Origin: Streptomyces beigongshangae
Lineage (GTDB): Bacteria; Actinomycetota; Actinomycetes; Streptomycetales; Streptomycetaceae
Assembly (NCBI RefSeq): GCF_019710745.1
Contig: NZ_JAHKJW010000022.1
Coordinates: 1 to 64,000, forward strand
Reading direction: 5' to 3'
Length of the DNA: 64,000 bases
Both the position numbers and the translations under genes were made by a program. Each line of letters starts with the position of its first letter. The first letter of the stretch is position 1. This document shows positions 23,957-34,844 of this stretch, one piece after another. The notes below the pieces were generated by a model. That model had not been told where the DNA came from, did not search any database, and saw only the letters and a program-made list of their open reading frames with translations.

Positions 23957-24002
23957 GTCCTGTGACGCGGATAACAGCACGAACGACAGCGGGGAGAACG
24001 GC

Positions 24003-24392
24003 ATGCGTATCGGAGAGCTCGCCGAACGGGCCGGAGTCAGCGTCAGATCACTGCGCTACTACGAGGAGCAGGGTCTGCTGCACAGCACCCGCAGTGCCAG
24101 CGGACAGCGGCACTACACCGAGGACAAGATCGAGCGCGTCAGGTTCGTCCAGCGGCTCTACGCGGCGGGCCTGTCGAGCCGGACCGTGCTCGGACTGCTC
24201 CCCTGCGTCGACTCGCCCAGCGAGGAGAACTCCGACGCCGCCCTCGAACGCATGGCCAAGGAGCGCGACCGGCTCGACGCGCACATCGCGGAACTCGTCC
24301 GGACGCGCGAAGCCCTCGACGGACTGGTGGCCACGGCCCGGGCCTACCGCGAGCAACTGGGGACGACCGCGGCCACCTGCGCGGCCGCCTGA
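24003..24392 (+). CDS. MerR-family transcriptional regulator
   Basis: The 129-residue regulator has the MerR winged helix MRIGELAERAGVSVRSLRYY followed by EEQGLLHSTRSASGQRHY. A dimerisation helix (about 80-118) follows, with a C-terminal Cys (TCAAA) but no metal-binding Cys cluster, so it probably senses an organic electrophile or redox signal rather than a metal. The divergent OYE reductase and the dyad in its promoter spacer support a regulator-target pair. The gene converges with the aminotransferase gene, with 25 bases between their stops. Confidence 0.92.
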   Translation: MRIGELAERAGVSVRSLRYYEEQGLLHSTRSASGQRHYTEDKIERVRFVQRLYAAGLSSRTVLGLLPCVDSPSEENSDAALERMAKERDRLDAHIAELVRTREALDGLVATARAYREQLGTTAATCAAA

Positions 24393-24417
24393 CGGAAGGA
24401 CGGCCCTCCCCCGGACC

Positions 24418-25623
24418 TCAGAGGGTCAGGAACTCGCCCAGGCCCGCCAGGAGCCGTTCGACGTCCTCGATGTCGTTGTAGGGGGCGAGGCCGATGCGCA
24501 GGCCGCCGGTGTCGCCGAGACCGATCCGGCGGGATGCCTCGATCGCGTAGAAGGACCCCGCCGGTGCGTGGACACCGCGCTCCGCGAGGAAGCGGTACGC
24601 GTCCGCCGCCGGGCGGTCCTCGAACGTGACCAGCAGGGTGGGGGTGCGGTGGGCCGCCCTGGAGTGGACCTGGACCCCCTGGAGGGCGGACAGGCCCGCG
24701 TCGATCGGTTCGCGCAGGGTCCTCTCATGTGCTTCGAGTGCGGTGAACGACGAGGCCAGGCGCTCCCGGCGCGTCCCCGCCGCGTCCGTGTCGAGACCGG
24801 CGAGGAAGTCGACCGCCGCTTCCGTGCCGGCGAGGAACTCGTAGGGCAGGGTGCCCAGTTCGAAGCGTTCCGGGACCACGTCGGTGGAAGGGAGGAGTTT
24901 GTCCGGCCGCAGTGTCTCCAGCAGTTCCGGCCGGGCGGCGAGCACCCCGTGGTGCGGGCCGAAGAACTTGTACGGGGAGCAGACGAAGAAGTCCGCGCCG
25001 AGGTGCTCCAGGTCGACCGGCCCGTGGGCGGCGTAGTGGACGCCGTCGACATGGACGAGCGCGCCGGCCTCGTGCGCCAGGCGGGAGATCTCGGCGACCG
25101 GGGGGATCGTGCCGATCAGGTTGGAGGCGGCGGTCACGGCCACGAGCCGGGTGCGCGGGGACAGCACGGCGCGGATGTCGTCGGCGGTCAGTTCTCCGGT
25201 GGCGGGGTCGAAGTCGGCCCAGCGCACGGTGGCACCGGCCCGGGCGGCGGCCTGGACCCAGGGGCGGATGTTGGCGTCGTGGTCGAGCCGGGTGACGACC
25301 ACCTCGTCACCCGGTGCCCAGTCCCGGGAGAGGGTGCGGGAGAAATCGTAGGTGAGCTGGGTGGCGCTGCGGCCGAAGACGATCCCCGCCGGGTCCGCCG
25401 CCAGGAGGTCGGCCATGGCCCGGCGCGCCCCGGTGACGATGGCCTCGGCGTTCCTCTCCCCCGGCGTCAGCGGCCCCCGGATGGACAGGGGCCGTGCCAG
25501 GGCGTCGGCGATGGCCTGGATGACGGGCTGCGGGGTCTGGGTGCCGCCGGGACCGTCGAAGTGCGCGACTCCTGTGGACAGCGCCGGGAACCGGGCACGG
25601 AGGGCGTCGATGTCGTACGTCAA
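24418..25623 (-). CDS. Class V aminotransferase, cysteine-desulfurase-like
   Basis: This 401-residue PLP enzyme has fold-type I landmarks: FDGPGGTQTPQPV near the N-terminus, the substrate region VHVDGVHYAAHGPVDL and the PLP lysine in VCSPYKFFGPHHG near 205-217. The PLP-stacking His and active-site loop resemble the cysteine-desulfurase-like subgroup, but no SUF/ISC genes are near. The start is TTG at 25623, since AGGAG lies five bases before it and no ATG or GTG is in a fitting place. The long frame beyond it toward 26010 is Arg/Pro-rich and not homologous. The physiological substrate is unknown. Confidence 0.87.
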   Translation of the reverse strand: MTYDIDALRARFPALSTGVAHFDGPGGTQTPQPVIQAIADALARPLSIRGPLTPGERNAEAIVTGARRAMADLLAADPAGIVFGRSATQLTYDFSRTLSRDWAPGDEVVVTRLDHDANIRPWVQAAARAGATVRWADFDPATGELTADDIRAVLSPRTRLVAVTAASNLIGTIPPVAEISRLAHEAGALVHVDGVHYAAHGPVDLEHLGADFFVCSPYKFFGPHHGVLAARPELLETLRPDKLLPSTDVVPERFELGTLPYEFLAGTEAAVDFLAGLDTDAAGTRRERLASSFTALEAHERTLREPIDAGLSALQGVQVHSRAAHRTPTLLVTFEDRPAADAYRFLAERGVHAPAGSFYAIEASRRIGLGDTGGLRIGLAPYNDIEDVERLLAGLGEFLTL

Positions 25624-25909
25624 GAGAACTCCTGTGAAGTGCCTGCCGGAGCAGCCGGCCGAGCTGTGCGTGCGGCCCCGCTCATGGAGCCGGTTGCCCC
25701 TGCATCGTGATCGTTCACCTCTTCCGCCACAAGAGGCGCACCCGGCACCCGGCGTGTCGGCCCGTGCGCCGGCCGTCGGCGGGACGGGCGCGGACCGGTT
25801 CCGGTGAACCTTCGGCGGCGCCCGTGCGTTGTCCTCACGGACCGGCACACCGACCGGTGACCAGTGCACCGAGGAACGCGGTCGAGTGCGGGCAAGGGGG
25901 GAGCAGCAC

Positions 25910-26410
25910 ATGGCACAGCCGGCCCGTGCGGTCCCGGTCTCCCCCGCCCGGAACCGGGCCCCCGCCGACCGGGGGCCCGTCACCCGCATGCTGCTGGCGA
26001 CGCTGTTCACCGTCCTCGGCGTGCTCGGTCTGCAGGGCGGTCCCGCCGGGGCCCTCCCCGGCGCACCGGCGCCGGTCGCCGTCGCCGCGCACCAGGGCCC
26101 CGCCCCGGCCGCGTACGGCTCCCCGGCCGCTCACACAGCCACCGCGCCCACCGCGCCCACCGCCACCGGCAGTACCCGCAGCGCCGACGACACCTGCACC
26201 GCCCCCTGCGGCCGGCCGCCCCGCGCGGGGCGGGCCGCTCCCGCCGAGTGGCACGTCCCGCCCCCGGGCGGCGTGTGCGTCCCGCCCGGCCTCCTCCTTC
26301 CGCTGCCGGAGCCCGGGCCGCCGCTGCCCGCCGCACCCGGCGCCTTCACCCCTCCCCAGCACTGCGCGCACCACAGCGGGCGCGGCCCGCCGCCTCCGAC
26401 CGGTAGCTGA
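25910..26410 (+). CDS. Proline-rich exported or membrane-anchored protein
   Basis: The 166-residue protein has a short basic N-terminus, a hydrophobic stretch MLLATLFTVLGVLGLQG near residues 25-41 (signal or anchor) and then a very Pro/Ala/Thr-rich body with two Cys pairs (TCTAPC and GVCVPPG). The sequence PPGLLLPLPEPGPPLP is typical of uncharacterised Streptomyces exported proteins. The ATG follows AAGGGGGGAG, a strong SD. It ends 64 bases before the fused SecDF gene and may be in one operon with it. A role with the secretion machinery is only suggested by position. Confidence 0.65.
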   Translation: MAQPARAVPVSPARNRAPADRGPVTRMLLATLFTVLGVLGLQGGPAGALPGAPAPVAVAAHQGPAPAAYGSPAAHTATAPTAPTATGSTRSADDTCTAPCGRPPRAGRAAPAEWHVPPPGGVCVPPGLLLPLPEPGPPLPAAPGAFTPPQHCAHHSGRGPPPPTGS

Positions 26411-26474
26411 CGTCAACCGGTCCATCCCTGCCGCGCCCCGGTCCGCGGGCGCGGCATGCCTGCTGGAGGCATCC

Positions 26475-28760
26475 TTGACACGCGCCGTCCGCGTGCGGGC
26501 GTTCTTCGCCCTGTCCGTACTCGCCCTGTCCCTCTACATCACCCTGACCGTGCCGGTCCGCCTCGGGCTCGACCTGCGCGGCGGTACCCGGATCGTCCTG
26601 GAGACCCGCGACTCCCCCACCATCGAGGCCGGTCCCGAGGCCACCGGGCGCACGGTGGAGGTGCTGCGCCACCGCATCGACGCGCTCGGCGTCACCGAGC
26701 CCGGCATCACCCGTTCCGGGGACCACCGGATCATCGTCGAACTGCCCGGCGTCCAGGACCCGCGCGAAGCGGCGGACGTCCTCGGCCGCACCGCCCAGCT
26801 CACCTTCCACCCCGTCCTCGGCACCGCCGACACATCTGACACCTCCGACACCGCCGACACCGGTGAGGCCGCGGCCCGGCCGGGCGGACGCGTCCTGCCC
26901 GACGAATCCGGGCGCCCCGTGCGCCTGGGCCCGCCGGCGCTCACCGGCGCGGACGTCGACGGTGCCGAGGCACGCGTCGACCGGCAGAGCGGTGCCGGCT
27001 GGTACGTCGGCGTCGAGTTCGAGGGGGCCGGCGACGCCTGGGCCCGGCTGACCGGTGAGGCCGCGTGCCGTCCGGCCGGTGATCCGGCCCGCCGTGTCGC
27101 CATCGTCCTGGACGACCAGGTCGTCTCCTCCCCCGCGGTCGACCCGTCCGTCGCCTGCCGTACGGGCATCACCGGCGGCGCCACCCGGATCACCGGCTCC
27201 TTCAGCCGGGAGGAAGCACGCGAACTGGGCCTGCTCATCAACGGCGGAGCCCTGCCGGTGCCGGTCGAGACCGTGGAACAGCGCACCGTCGGGGCGACCC
27301 TGGGCGCCGCGGCCGTCGAGGCAAGCGCCCGGGCCGCCGTCATCGGCACCGTGCTGACCTCCCTGTTCATCATCGGCGTCTACCGGCTGCTCGGCGCCTT
27401 GGCCACCGTGGCCCTGGTCTGTCACGGAGTCATCTCCTACGCGGCCCTGGCCGCGCTCGGCGCCACCCTCACCCTCCCCGGGCTGGCGGGCCTCGTCCTG
27501 GCCGTCGGCATGGCCGTCGACGCCAACGTGCTCGTCTTCGAACGGGCCCGCGAGGAGTACGCGGCGCGCCGGAAGGGCCTGCGCCCGGCCCTCGCCGCCG
27601 GCTTCCGCAACGCCTTCAGTGCCATCGCCGACTCCAACATCACCACCCTGATCGCCGCGGGCCTGCTCTTCCTCCTCGCCTCCGGACCCGTCCGCGGCTT
27701 CGGCGTCACCCTGGGCATCGGCGTCCTCGCCTCCATGGTGAGCGCCCTGGTCGTCACCCGTGTCCTCGCCGAGCACGCGGTCGCCCGGCGGGCCGTGCGG
27801 CGCCGCCCGCGGCTCACCGGCATCGCGGACACCGGCAGGGTCCGCGACTGGCTCGGCCGCCGCGACCCCGGCCTGATGCGGCGCGGGCGCACCTGGCTGG
27901 CGGTGTCCGCCGCCGGCCTCGTCCTGGCCACCTCCGGGATCGCGGTCCGGGGGCTGGACCTCGGCGTCGAGTTCACCGGCGGACGGCTCATGGAGTACTC
28001 CACCTCCGCCCCGGTCGACGCCGACCGGGCCCGGGACACCCTGGCCGACGCGGGCATGCCCCGGGCGGTCGTCCAGACCTCCGGCGACAGCGGCCTCACC
28101 GTACGCACCGGCCGGCTGTCCGACGCCGAGGCGGCGGAGGTGGACAGGGCGGTCGGCGACCTCACGGGCCGTGCCGAGAAGGTCCGTGACGAGTTCATCG
28201 GCCCCAGCCTCGGCGACGAACTGCGCCGGGGGGCCCTCATCGCCCTCGCCACGGCGCTGGCCGCGCAGCTGCTGTACCTCGCGGTGCGCTTCCGCTGGAC
28301 CTTCGGCGTGTCCGCGGTCGTGGCGATGGCCCACGACACCCTGATCCTCGTCGGGGTCTTCGCCTGGCTCGGCAAGCCGGTCGACGGGGTCTTCCTCGCG
28401 GCGCTGCTGACCGTGATCGGCTACTCCGTCAACGACTCCGTGGTGGTCTTCGACCGGATCAGGGAACTGTCCGCCGGCGACCGGAAGACCCCTTTCGCGG
28501 ATCTCACCGACGCGGCGGTCCTGCAGACCCTGCCCCGCACCGTCAACACCGGCATGGGAGCCGTGTTCATCCTCAGCGCCCTCGCCCTCCTCGGCGGCGA
28601 CTCCCTGGCCGACTTCGCCCTCGCCCTGCTCGTCGGCATCGTCGTCGGCACCTGCTCCTCGGTGTTCACCGCCGCGCCCCTGGCCGTCGAGCTGCACGCC
28701 CGCAGCGCCCCGCCGCCCGCGGCGCGGCGGACGGCGGGGCGGAAGGGAGCCGTGGTCTAG
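26475..28760 (+). CDS. Fused SecD-SecF protein-export membrane protein
   Basis: The 761-residue protein joins SecD and SecF in one chain. The SecD half shows LGLDLRGGTRIVLE near 22-35, a P1-like periplasmic domain to about 260 and the membrane motif AVGMAVDANVLVFERAREE near 345-363. The SecF half shows LGVEFTGGRLMEYS near 496-509 and GYSVNDSVVVFDRIRE near 650-665. SecDF uses the proton gradient to help release exported proteins. Streptomyces usually carry separate secD and secF by the ruv genes, so this fused form is probably an additional copy. The start is TTG 26475, with GGAGG five bases before. A strong hairpin terminator follows the stop. Confidence 0.93.
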   Translation: MTRAVRVRAFFALSVLALSLYITLTVPVRLGLDLRGGTRIVLETRDSPTIEAGPEATGRTVEVLRHRIDALGVTEPGITRSGDHRIIVELPGVQDPREAADVLGRTAQLTFHPVLGTADTSDTSDTADTGEAAARPGGRVLPDESGRPVRLGPPALTGADVDGAEARVDRQSGAGWYVGVEFEGAGDAWARLTGEAACRPAGDPARRVAIVLDDQVVSSPAVDPSVACRTGITGGATRITGSFSREEARELGLLINGGALPVPVETVEQRTVGATLGAAAVEASARAAVIGTVLTSLFIIGVYRLLGALATVALVCHGVISYAALAALGATLTLPGLAGLVLAVGMAVDANVLVFERAREEYAARRKGLRPALAAGFRNAFSAIADSNITTLIAAGLLFLLASGPVRGFGVTLGIGVLASMVSALVVTRVLAEHAVARRAVRRRPRLTGIADTGRVRDWLGRRDPGLMRRGRTWLAVSAAGLVLATSGIAVRGLDLGVEFTGGRLMEYSTSAPVDADRARDTLADAGMPRAVVQTSGDSGLTVRTGRLSDAEAAEVDRAVGDLTGRAEKVRDEFIGPSLGDELRRGALIALATALAAQLLYLAVRFRWTFGVSAVVAMAHDTLILVGVFAWLGKPVDGVFLAALLTVIGYSVNDSVVVFDRIRELSAGDRKTPFADLTDAAVLQTLPRTVNTGMGAVFILSALALLGGDSLADFALALLVGIVVGTCSSVFTAAPLAVELHARSAPPPAARRTAGRKGAVV

Positions 28761-28765
28761 AGCCG

Positions 28766-28795
28766 GGTGCCGGGGGCCGCCCGGCCCCCGGCACC
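28766..28795. terminator. Bidirectional hairpin between secDF and the UvrA-like gene
   Basis: GGTGCCGGGGGCC (28766-28778) pairs perfectly with GGCCCCCGGCACC (28783-28795) over a four-base loop. The two flanking genes converge, so it can end both transcripts. Confidence 0.85.
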
Positions 28796-28800
28796 GTCGC

Positions 28801-31197
<2,397 letters not shown>

Positions 31198-31331
31198 CGA
31201 GTCTCCATCCGTCGCGCGGGGTTGCCGTCGCGCCCCCGTCGGCATCTCCGGCCCGATCCAACCAGTTCCGGGCGGTCCGTCCGGTGCTGATGCCTCTTTT
31301 GTGCGAACTGCTGTGCGCGTCGGCTCTGTTG

Positions 31332-31367
31332 CGCCTGTCGGGTCTGTCACGCCTGTCGGGTCCGCCG
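31332..31367. repeat. Two 18-bp direct repeats in the leader of the UvrA-like gene
   Basis: The 13-base core CGCCTGTCGGGTC occurs at 31332-31344 and 31350-31362 with an 18-base period. It lies in the 300-base stretch 31198-31497 between the UvrA-like start and the tetR stop. This AT-richer region otherwise holds only the presumed promoter of the UvrA-like gene. Confidence 0.55.
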
Positions 31368-31497
31368 CGCCGGGATCGTCGTGCGGGAGGCGGCTCGCGT
31401 GAGGGGTGGCGTCCATGGCGACCACGCTAGGGGGGCCACGGGGCCGTGCGCTTCTCGATTCCTGACCGGTCCCCGATCGGTCCCCGTGCGGGCTCGG

Positions 31498-32046
31498 CTA
31501 CCCGCTCGTCGTGGTGATGCGCCTGACGGCCTCGCGGGTCAGGGCGCGGTCGTGGGGTTCGTTGTCCAGGGCCCGGTGGAGGGTCAGCCCTTCGATCAGG
31601 GCGTCGAGCTGGCGGGCGGTGTCCGGGTCGAAGTGCTTCTCCAGGTGGACGCGGCTGCGGGCCATCCACTCGTGGGTGAGTTCCCGGTAGGCGGGCCGGC
31701 GCGCGGCGAGGGTGTAGAGCTCCTGGGTGAGGACGAGGTCGCGCGGGCTCCCCTCGGACAGGGTGTGCACCAGGTCCGTCACCGCCTCACGGGCCTGGTC
31801 GCGGTCGGCCGGGGCGGCGAGGTGGGCGTCGAACACGGCGACGATGTGGTCGGCGAAGCGGGTGAACGCCTCGCGGAGCAGCTGGTCGATGCCGTCGAAG
31901 TGGTAGGTCATCGATCCCAGCGGAACGCCGGCACGCGCGGCGATCTTCCGGTGGGACACCTGGGCGGTCCCCTCCTCGGCGATGAGGTCGAGGGTCGCGG
32001 CGAGGATGCGTTCGCGGCGCTGCGGGTCGGTGTGTCCGGTGGCCAT
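31498..32046 (-). CDS. TetR-family transcriptional regulator
   Basis: This 182-residue regulator has the TetR helix-turn-helix ILAATLDLIAEEGTAQVSHR followed by KIAARAGVPLGSMTYHFDGI. The C-terminal ligand domain has no recognisable ligand signature. ATG 32046 is 11 bases after the acetyltransferase stop, so it is the last gene of a leftward operon MFS-acetyltransferase-TetR. Near-identical 17-bp palindromes lie in front of the first two genes of this unit (32640 and 33971) and are its probable operators. It would repress both and be released by the exported or modified compound. Confidence 0.93.
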   Translation of the reverse strand: MATGHTDPQRRERILAATLDLIAEEGTAQVSHRKIAARAGVPLGSMTYHFDGIDQLLREAFTRFADHIVAVFDAHLAAPADRDQAREAVTDLVHTLSEGSPRDLVLTQELYTLAARRPAYRELTHEWMARSRVHLEKHFDPDTARQLDALIEGLTLHRALDNEPHDRALTREAVRRITTTSG

Positions 32047-32057
32047 GGCGTGCGCCC

Positions 32058-32639
32058 TCAGAGGGTGCGGACCGGACGGGCGGGGTTGCCGACGGCCACG
32101 ACACCGGCGGGCACGTCCTTCGTCACCACCGCACCCGCGCCGATGACGGAGTCGTCCCCGACGGTCACACCGGGCAGGATGACGGCGCCTCCCCCGAGCC
32201 ACACGTTGTCGCCGACGGTGATCGGGCGGGCGGCCTCCAGTTTGTCGCGCCGGGGCCCGGGTTCCAGGGGGTGCGTGGGGGTGAGCAGCTGGACGTTCGG
32301 CCCGATCTGGCAGTCCTCGCCGATGACGATCGGGGCCACGTCCAGCGCGGTCAGGTTGTAGTTGACGAAGGTGCGCGCGCCGATCGTGATGTTGCTGCCG
32401 TAGTCGACGTACAGCGGCGGCCGCACCTGTGCCTCCTCGCCCAGGGCGCCCAGCAGTTCGGCGAGGAGCGGCCGGGCCGCTTCCGCGTCCTGCGCGTAGG
32501 CGGCCTGGTAGCGGGCGGCCAGGCGCACGGCGTGCTGCTGCCGGCGGGCGATCTCGGGGTCGTCGGCGATGTAGAGGTCGCCCGCCGCCATGCGTTCGAG
32601 GTTCGTACGGGGATCCTGCGCGAAGTGGTCGGTCGGCAT
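32058..32639 (-). CDS. Maltose/galactoside-type O-acetyltransferase
   Basis: The 193-residue protein is of the LacA/Maa hexapeptide-repeat family. It has the N-terminal helical cap NLERMAAGDLYIADDPEIAR, left-handed beta-helix repeats (IGARTFVNYNLTALDVAPIV; IGEDCQIGPNVQLLTPTHPL; ITVGDNVWLGGGAVILPGVT; VIGAGAVVTKDVP) and the catalytic His in LLTPTHPLE. It transfers acetyl from acetyl-CoA to a sugar or thiogalactoside, often as detoxification. The start at ATG 32639 leaves a palindrome directly upstream (32640-32656), so transcription from here may be leaderless or repressor-blocked at the start codon. It lies between the MFS and tetR genes. Confidence 0.9.
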   Translation of the reverse strand: MPTDHFAQDPRTNLERMAAGDLYIADDPEIARRQQHAVRLAARYQAAYAQDAEAARPLLAELLGALGEEAQVRPPLYVDYGSNITIGARTFVNYNLTALDVAPIVIGEDCQIGPNVQLLTPTHPLEPGPRRDKLEAARPITVGDNVWLGGGAVILPGVTVGDDSVIGAGAVVTKDVPAGVVAVGNPARPVRTL

Positions 32640-32656
32640 GCGTACGATCGTACACT
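32640..32656. promoter_or_regulatory. TetR operator candidate before the acetyltransferase
   Basis: GCGTACGATCGTACACT contains the perfect 12-bp palindrome GTACGATCGTAC (32642-32653). It differs at one base from the site at 33971-33987 in front of the MFS gene. Confidence 0.7.
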
Positions 32657-32707
32657 CGACGTCGGTCCGCGGCCGGTGGAGCGGGATGTCCGCCAAGGGC
32701 CTTTCGC

Positions 32708-33949
32708 CTACCGGCGCTTGGGTTGCAGCACCCCGGCCAGCAGGAGCACGAGCAGTCCGGCGAGGGGGACGACCAGGAGGCCGGCCCGCAGGCTCGCCGC
32801 GTCCGCGACCAGTCCGACGACCGGCGGGGAGAGCAGGAAGCCCAGGCGCATCAGCCAGGAGACGATGGCCAGCCCCGAACCGGGCTTGAGACCGGGCAGT
32901 TCGTCGGCCTCGTGCATCGCCGCGGGGACCAGCGTCGCCACCCCGAACCCGGCGGCGGCGAAGCCGAGGATCGTCCCGGGCACCGTGGGCACGGCCAGCG
33001 CCAGGCCCATTCCGGCCACGACGACGAGACCGCCGGCTCTGGCCACCGTGCGCTGGCCGAACCGGTCGACGAGCCGGTCACCGATGGTGCGGCCGACGAA
33101 CTGGGCGCCCACCAGGGCGATGTAGCCGGAGGCGGCGAGGGTCACCGACGCGGACAGCACGTCGGAGAGGTAGAGGGCGGCCCAGGAACTGCCCGCGTCC
33201 TCGACGAGCGTGCCGGCCGTGGCGATGAGCACGAGCGCGGCCAGCACGTACGCGGTGCGCCGGCCCGCCGCCGGGAGTCCGTTCCGCCCCGCGCCGTCGC
33301 GGTCGGACCCGGGCTCCGCACCCGGCCCGGTCCGCGCGGAGTCGCTCTCCGCCGTCGGCTCGACCTCGGGGCCGGTCAGGCAGAACCGCAGGGCGACGCA
33401 GGCCGCGACCGCGAAGACGATCCCCGAGATCGCCAGGTGCTGCCCCCGGGAGAGGCCGAGCGCTATGGCCGCGGCGGCCATGGACCCGCCGACGACGGCG
33501 CCGATGGACCAGACGGCGTGGAAGGAGTTGATGATCGAGCGCCCGTAGCGGCGCTGCACGCGCAGTCCGTGGGCGTTCTGCGCGACATCGGTGATCGCGT
33601 CCATCGCCCCGGCCACGAACAGGGCCGCCGCGAAGAGCAGCACCGAGTCGGCGAGGCCCGCGACCAGGATCCCCCCGCCGGTCAGCAGGGTGCCGGCCAC
33701 CGCCGCCCGCGCCGAACCGAGCCGGCGGATGGCCACGCCCGCCGCGAGACCGGCCGCGATGGCGCCCGCCGGGAAGGCCGCGACGGCCAGGCCGTAGGCC
33801 GCGTTGCCGATGCCGAGGTCCGCCTTGATCTGCGGATACCTGGGCAGGAGGTTCGCGAACAGGGCCCCGTTGGTGAAGAACAGCACGGCCACGGCCGCAC
33901 GGGCCCGCCGCTCGGCGGGCGCGGGTCGGCGCAGTACATCGACACTCAT
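32708..33949 (-). CDS. MFS transporter, probable drug or sugar efflux
   Basis: This 413-residue integral membrane protein has about twelve hydrophobic segments in two halves joined by a polar loop near 215-245. N-terminal features are LFFTNGALFANLLPRYPQIK and, after the second helix, the cytosolic basic loop AIRRLGSARAA, typical of MFS proteins. The match is to the NsrX/YbjJ-like group of DHA-type efflux pumps. ATG 33949 lies behind a palindrome (33971-33987) that is almost the same as the one in front of the acetyltransferase gene. The tetR gene at the end of the operon is the likely regulator. The substrate is unknown. Confidence 0.9.
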   Translation of the reverse strand: MSVDVLRRPAPAERRARAAVAVLFFTNGALFANLLPRYPQIKADLGIGNAAYGLAVAAFPAGAIAAGLAAGVAIRRLGSARAAVAGTLLTGGGILVAGLADSVLLFAAALFVAGAMDAITDVAQNAHGLRVQRRYGRSIINSFHAVWSIGAVVGGSMAAAAIALGLSRGQHLAISGIVFAVAACVALRFCLTGPEVEPTAESDSARTGPGAEPGSDRDGAGRNGLPAAGRRTAYVLAALVLIATAGTLVEDAGSSWAALYLSDVLSASVTLAASGYIALVGAQFVGRTIGDRLVDRFGQRTVARAGGLVVVAGMGLALAVPTVPGTILGFAAAGFGVATLVPAAMHEADELPGLKPGSGLAIVSWLMRLGFLLSPPVVGLVADAASLRAGLLVVPLAGLLVLLLAGVLQPKRR

Positions 33950-33970
33950 GCGCCCGACCCTACAGATAGA

Positions 33971-33987
33971 GCGTACGAACGTACACT
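33971..33987. promoter_or_regulatory. TetR operator candidate before the MFS gene
   Basis: GCGTACGAACGTACACT (core GTACGAACGTAC at 33973-33984) is the near-twin of the site at 32640-32656, with a single base different. It lies about 22 bases upstream of the MFS start codon, where RNA polymerase would bind. Confidence 0.75.
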
Positions 33988-34119
33988 CCTGGTCACCGGC
34001 GTCCTCCGCACACCGGGACCCGCGCGGGACGCGCGGGTGCCGCGCTTCCGGAACGGGAAGCGGACGGCGCTGACACGTGTCGGCACCGCCCGGCCCGTCC
34101 CGGCTCCCCGCCGCGTGCC

Positions 34120-34704
34120 CTACTTGCTCGCGGCGAAGCGCATCAGGGCCTGCTCGTCGCCCTGCTTGACCTTGCCGGTCTCATTGATCACCTGGAGCTT
34201 CCAGACGCCGCCGACCCGGATCGCCTTGGCCACGGCACAGCCGTTGTCGTTGCTGAGCAGGCTCGGCCAGACGTCCGCGACCTGCTGCGTGGAGCCGCCG
34301 CTCGCGTCGTACACCTTGAAGCTGATGTTGCGCGCCTTCTGGAAGGAGCTGCCCTTCTTGTAGGCCGCGGCGACGAAGACGATCGAGGTGATGTTCTGCG
34401 GGACGCGGGCGAACTCGACGGTCACCGTCTCGTCGTCACCGGCGCCCTTGCCGGTCTGGTTGTCGCCGCTGTGCACCAGCGAGCCGTTGCCCAGCGGGTC
34501 CAGCGAGTCCAGGCCCGCCAGGCGCACCGGGTCGGCACCCTGCATCGCGATGGCGATCAGGTCGAGGTCCGTGCCCGTCTTCTGGCGCAGCTTGCCGATC
34601 AGTCCCCCGCTGGCACCGACGGTCGGGTCCCAGGACACCCCGATCGACAGGTGGGTCACTCCGTCGAGATCCGCCGGGCCGTCTTCCTTCGTAAGCGTGA
34701 TCAT
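34120..34704 (-). CDS. TerD-family stress protein
   Basis: The 194-residue protein has the TerD core VTHLSIGVSWDPTV, DLDLIAIAMQG, the calcium-site segment LVHSGDNQTGKGAGDDETVT and FVAAAYKKG. TerD proteins bind Ca2+ and are linked to tellurite resistance and, in Streptomyces, to differentiation and stress. They occur in multiple copies. The TerD ATG is at 34704, with AGAGGA before it; the long frame running on to 35571 is antisense to the GntR gene and is not coding. No other ter genes are adjacent. Confidence 0.93.
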   Translation of the reverse strand: MITLTKEDGPADLDGVTHLSIGVSWDPTVGASGGLIGKLRQKTGTDLDLIAIAMQGADPVRLAGLDSLDPLGNGSLVHSGDNQTGKGAGDDETVTVEFARVPQNITSIVFVAAAYKKGSSFQKARNISFKVYDASGGSTQQVADVWPSLLSNDNGCAVAKAIRVGGVWKLQVINETGKVKQGDEQALMRFAASK

Positions 34705-34844
34705 GCTTTTTCCTCTTGATCGTGGAATTGCCTGTATGCAGTGTGCCTGGCCCATGCCCCACCACACAGCCCGGGACCCGTACGAATCACCAGAACCCCG
34801 CCTCACTCCGGGCACACTCGTCCCATCTGCCGACGCGGGAGCGC

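Noticed and set aside
31198-31425. N-terminal extension of the UvrA-like protein to an ATG at 31425
   Set aside because: The added 76 residues are repetitive (DPTG/TEPT) with no conserved domain, whereas ATG 31197 has a GGAG at the right distance.
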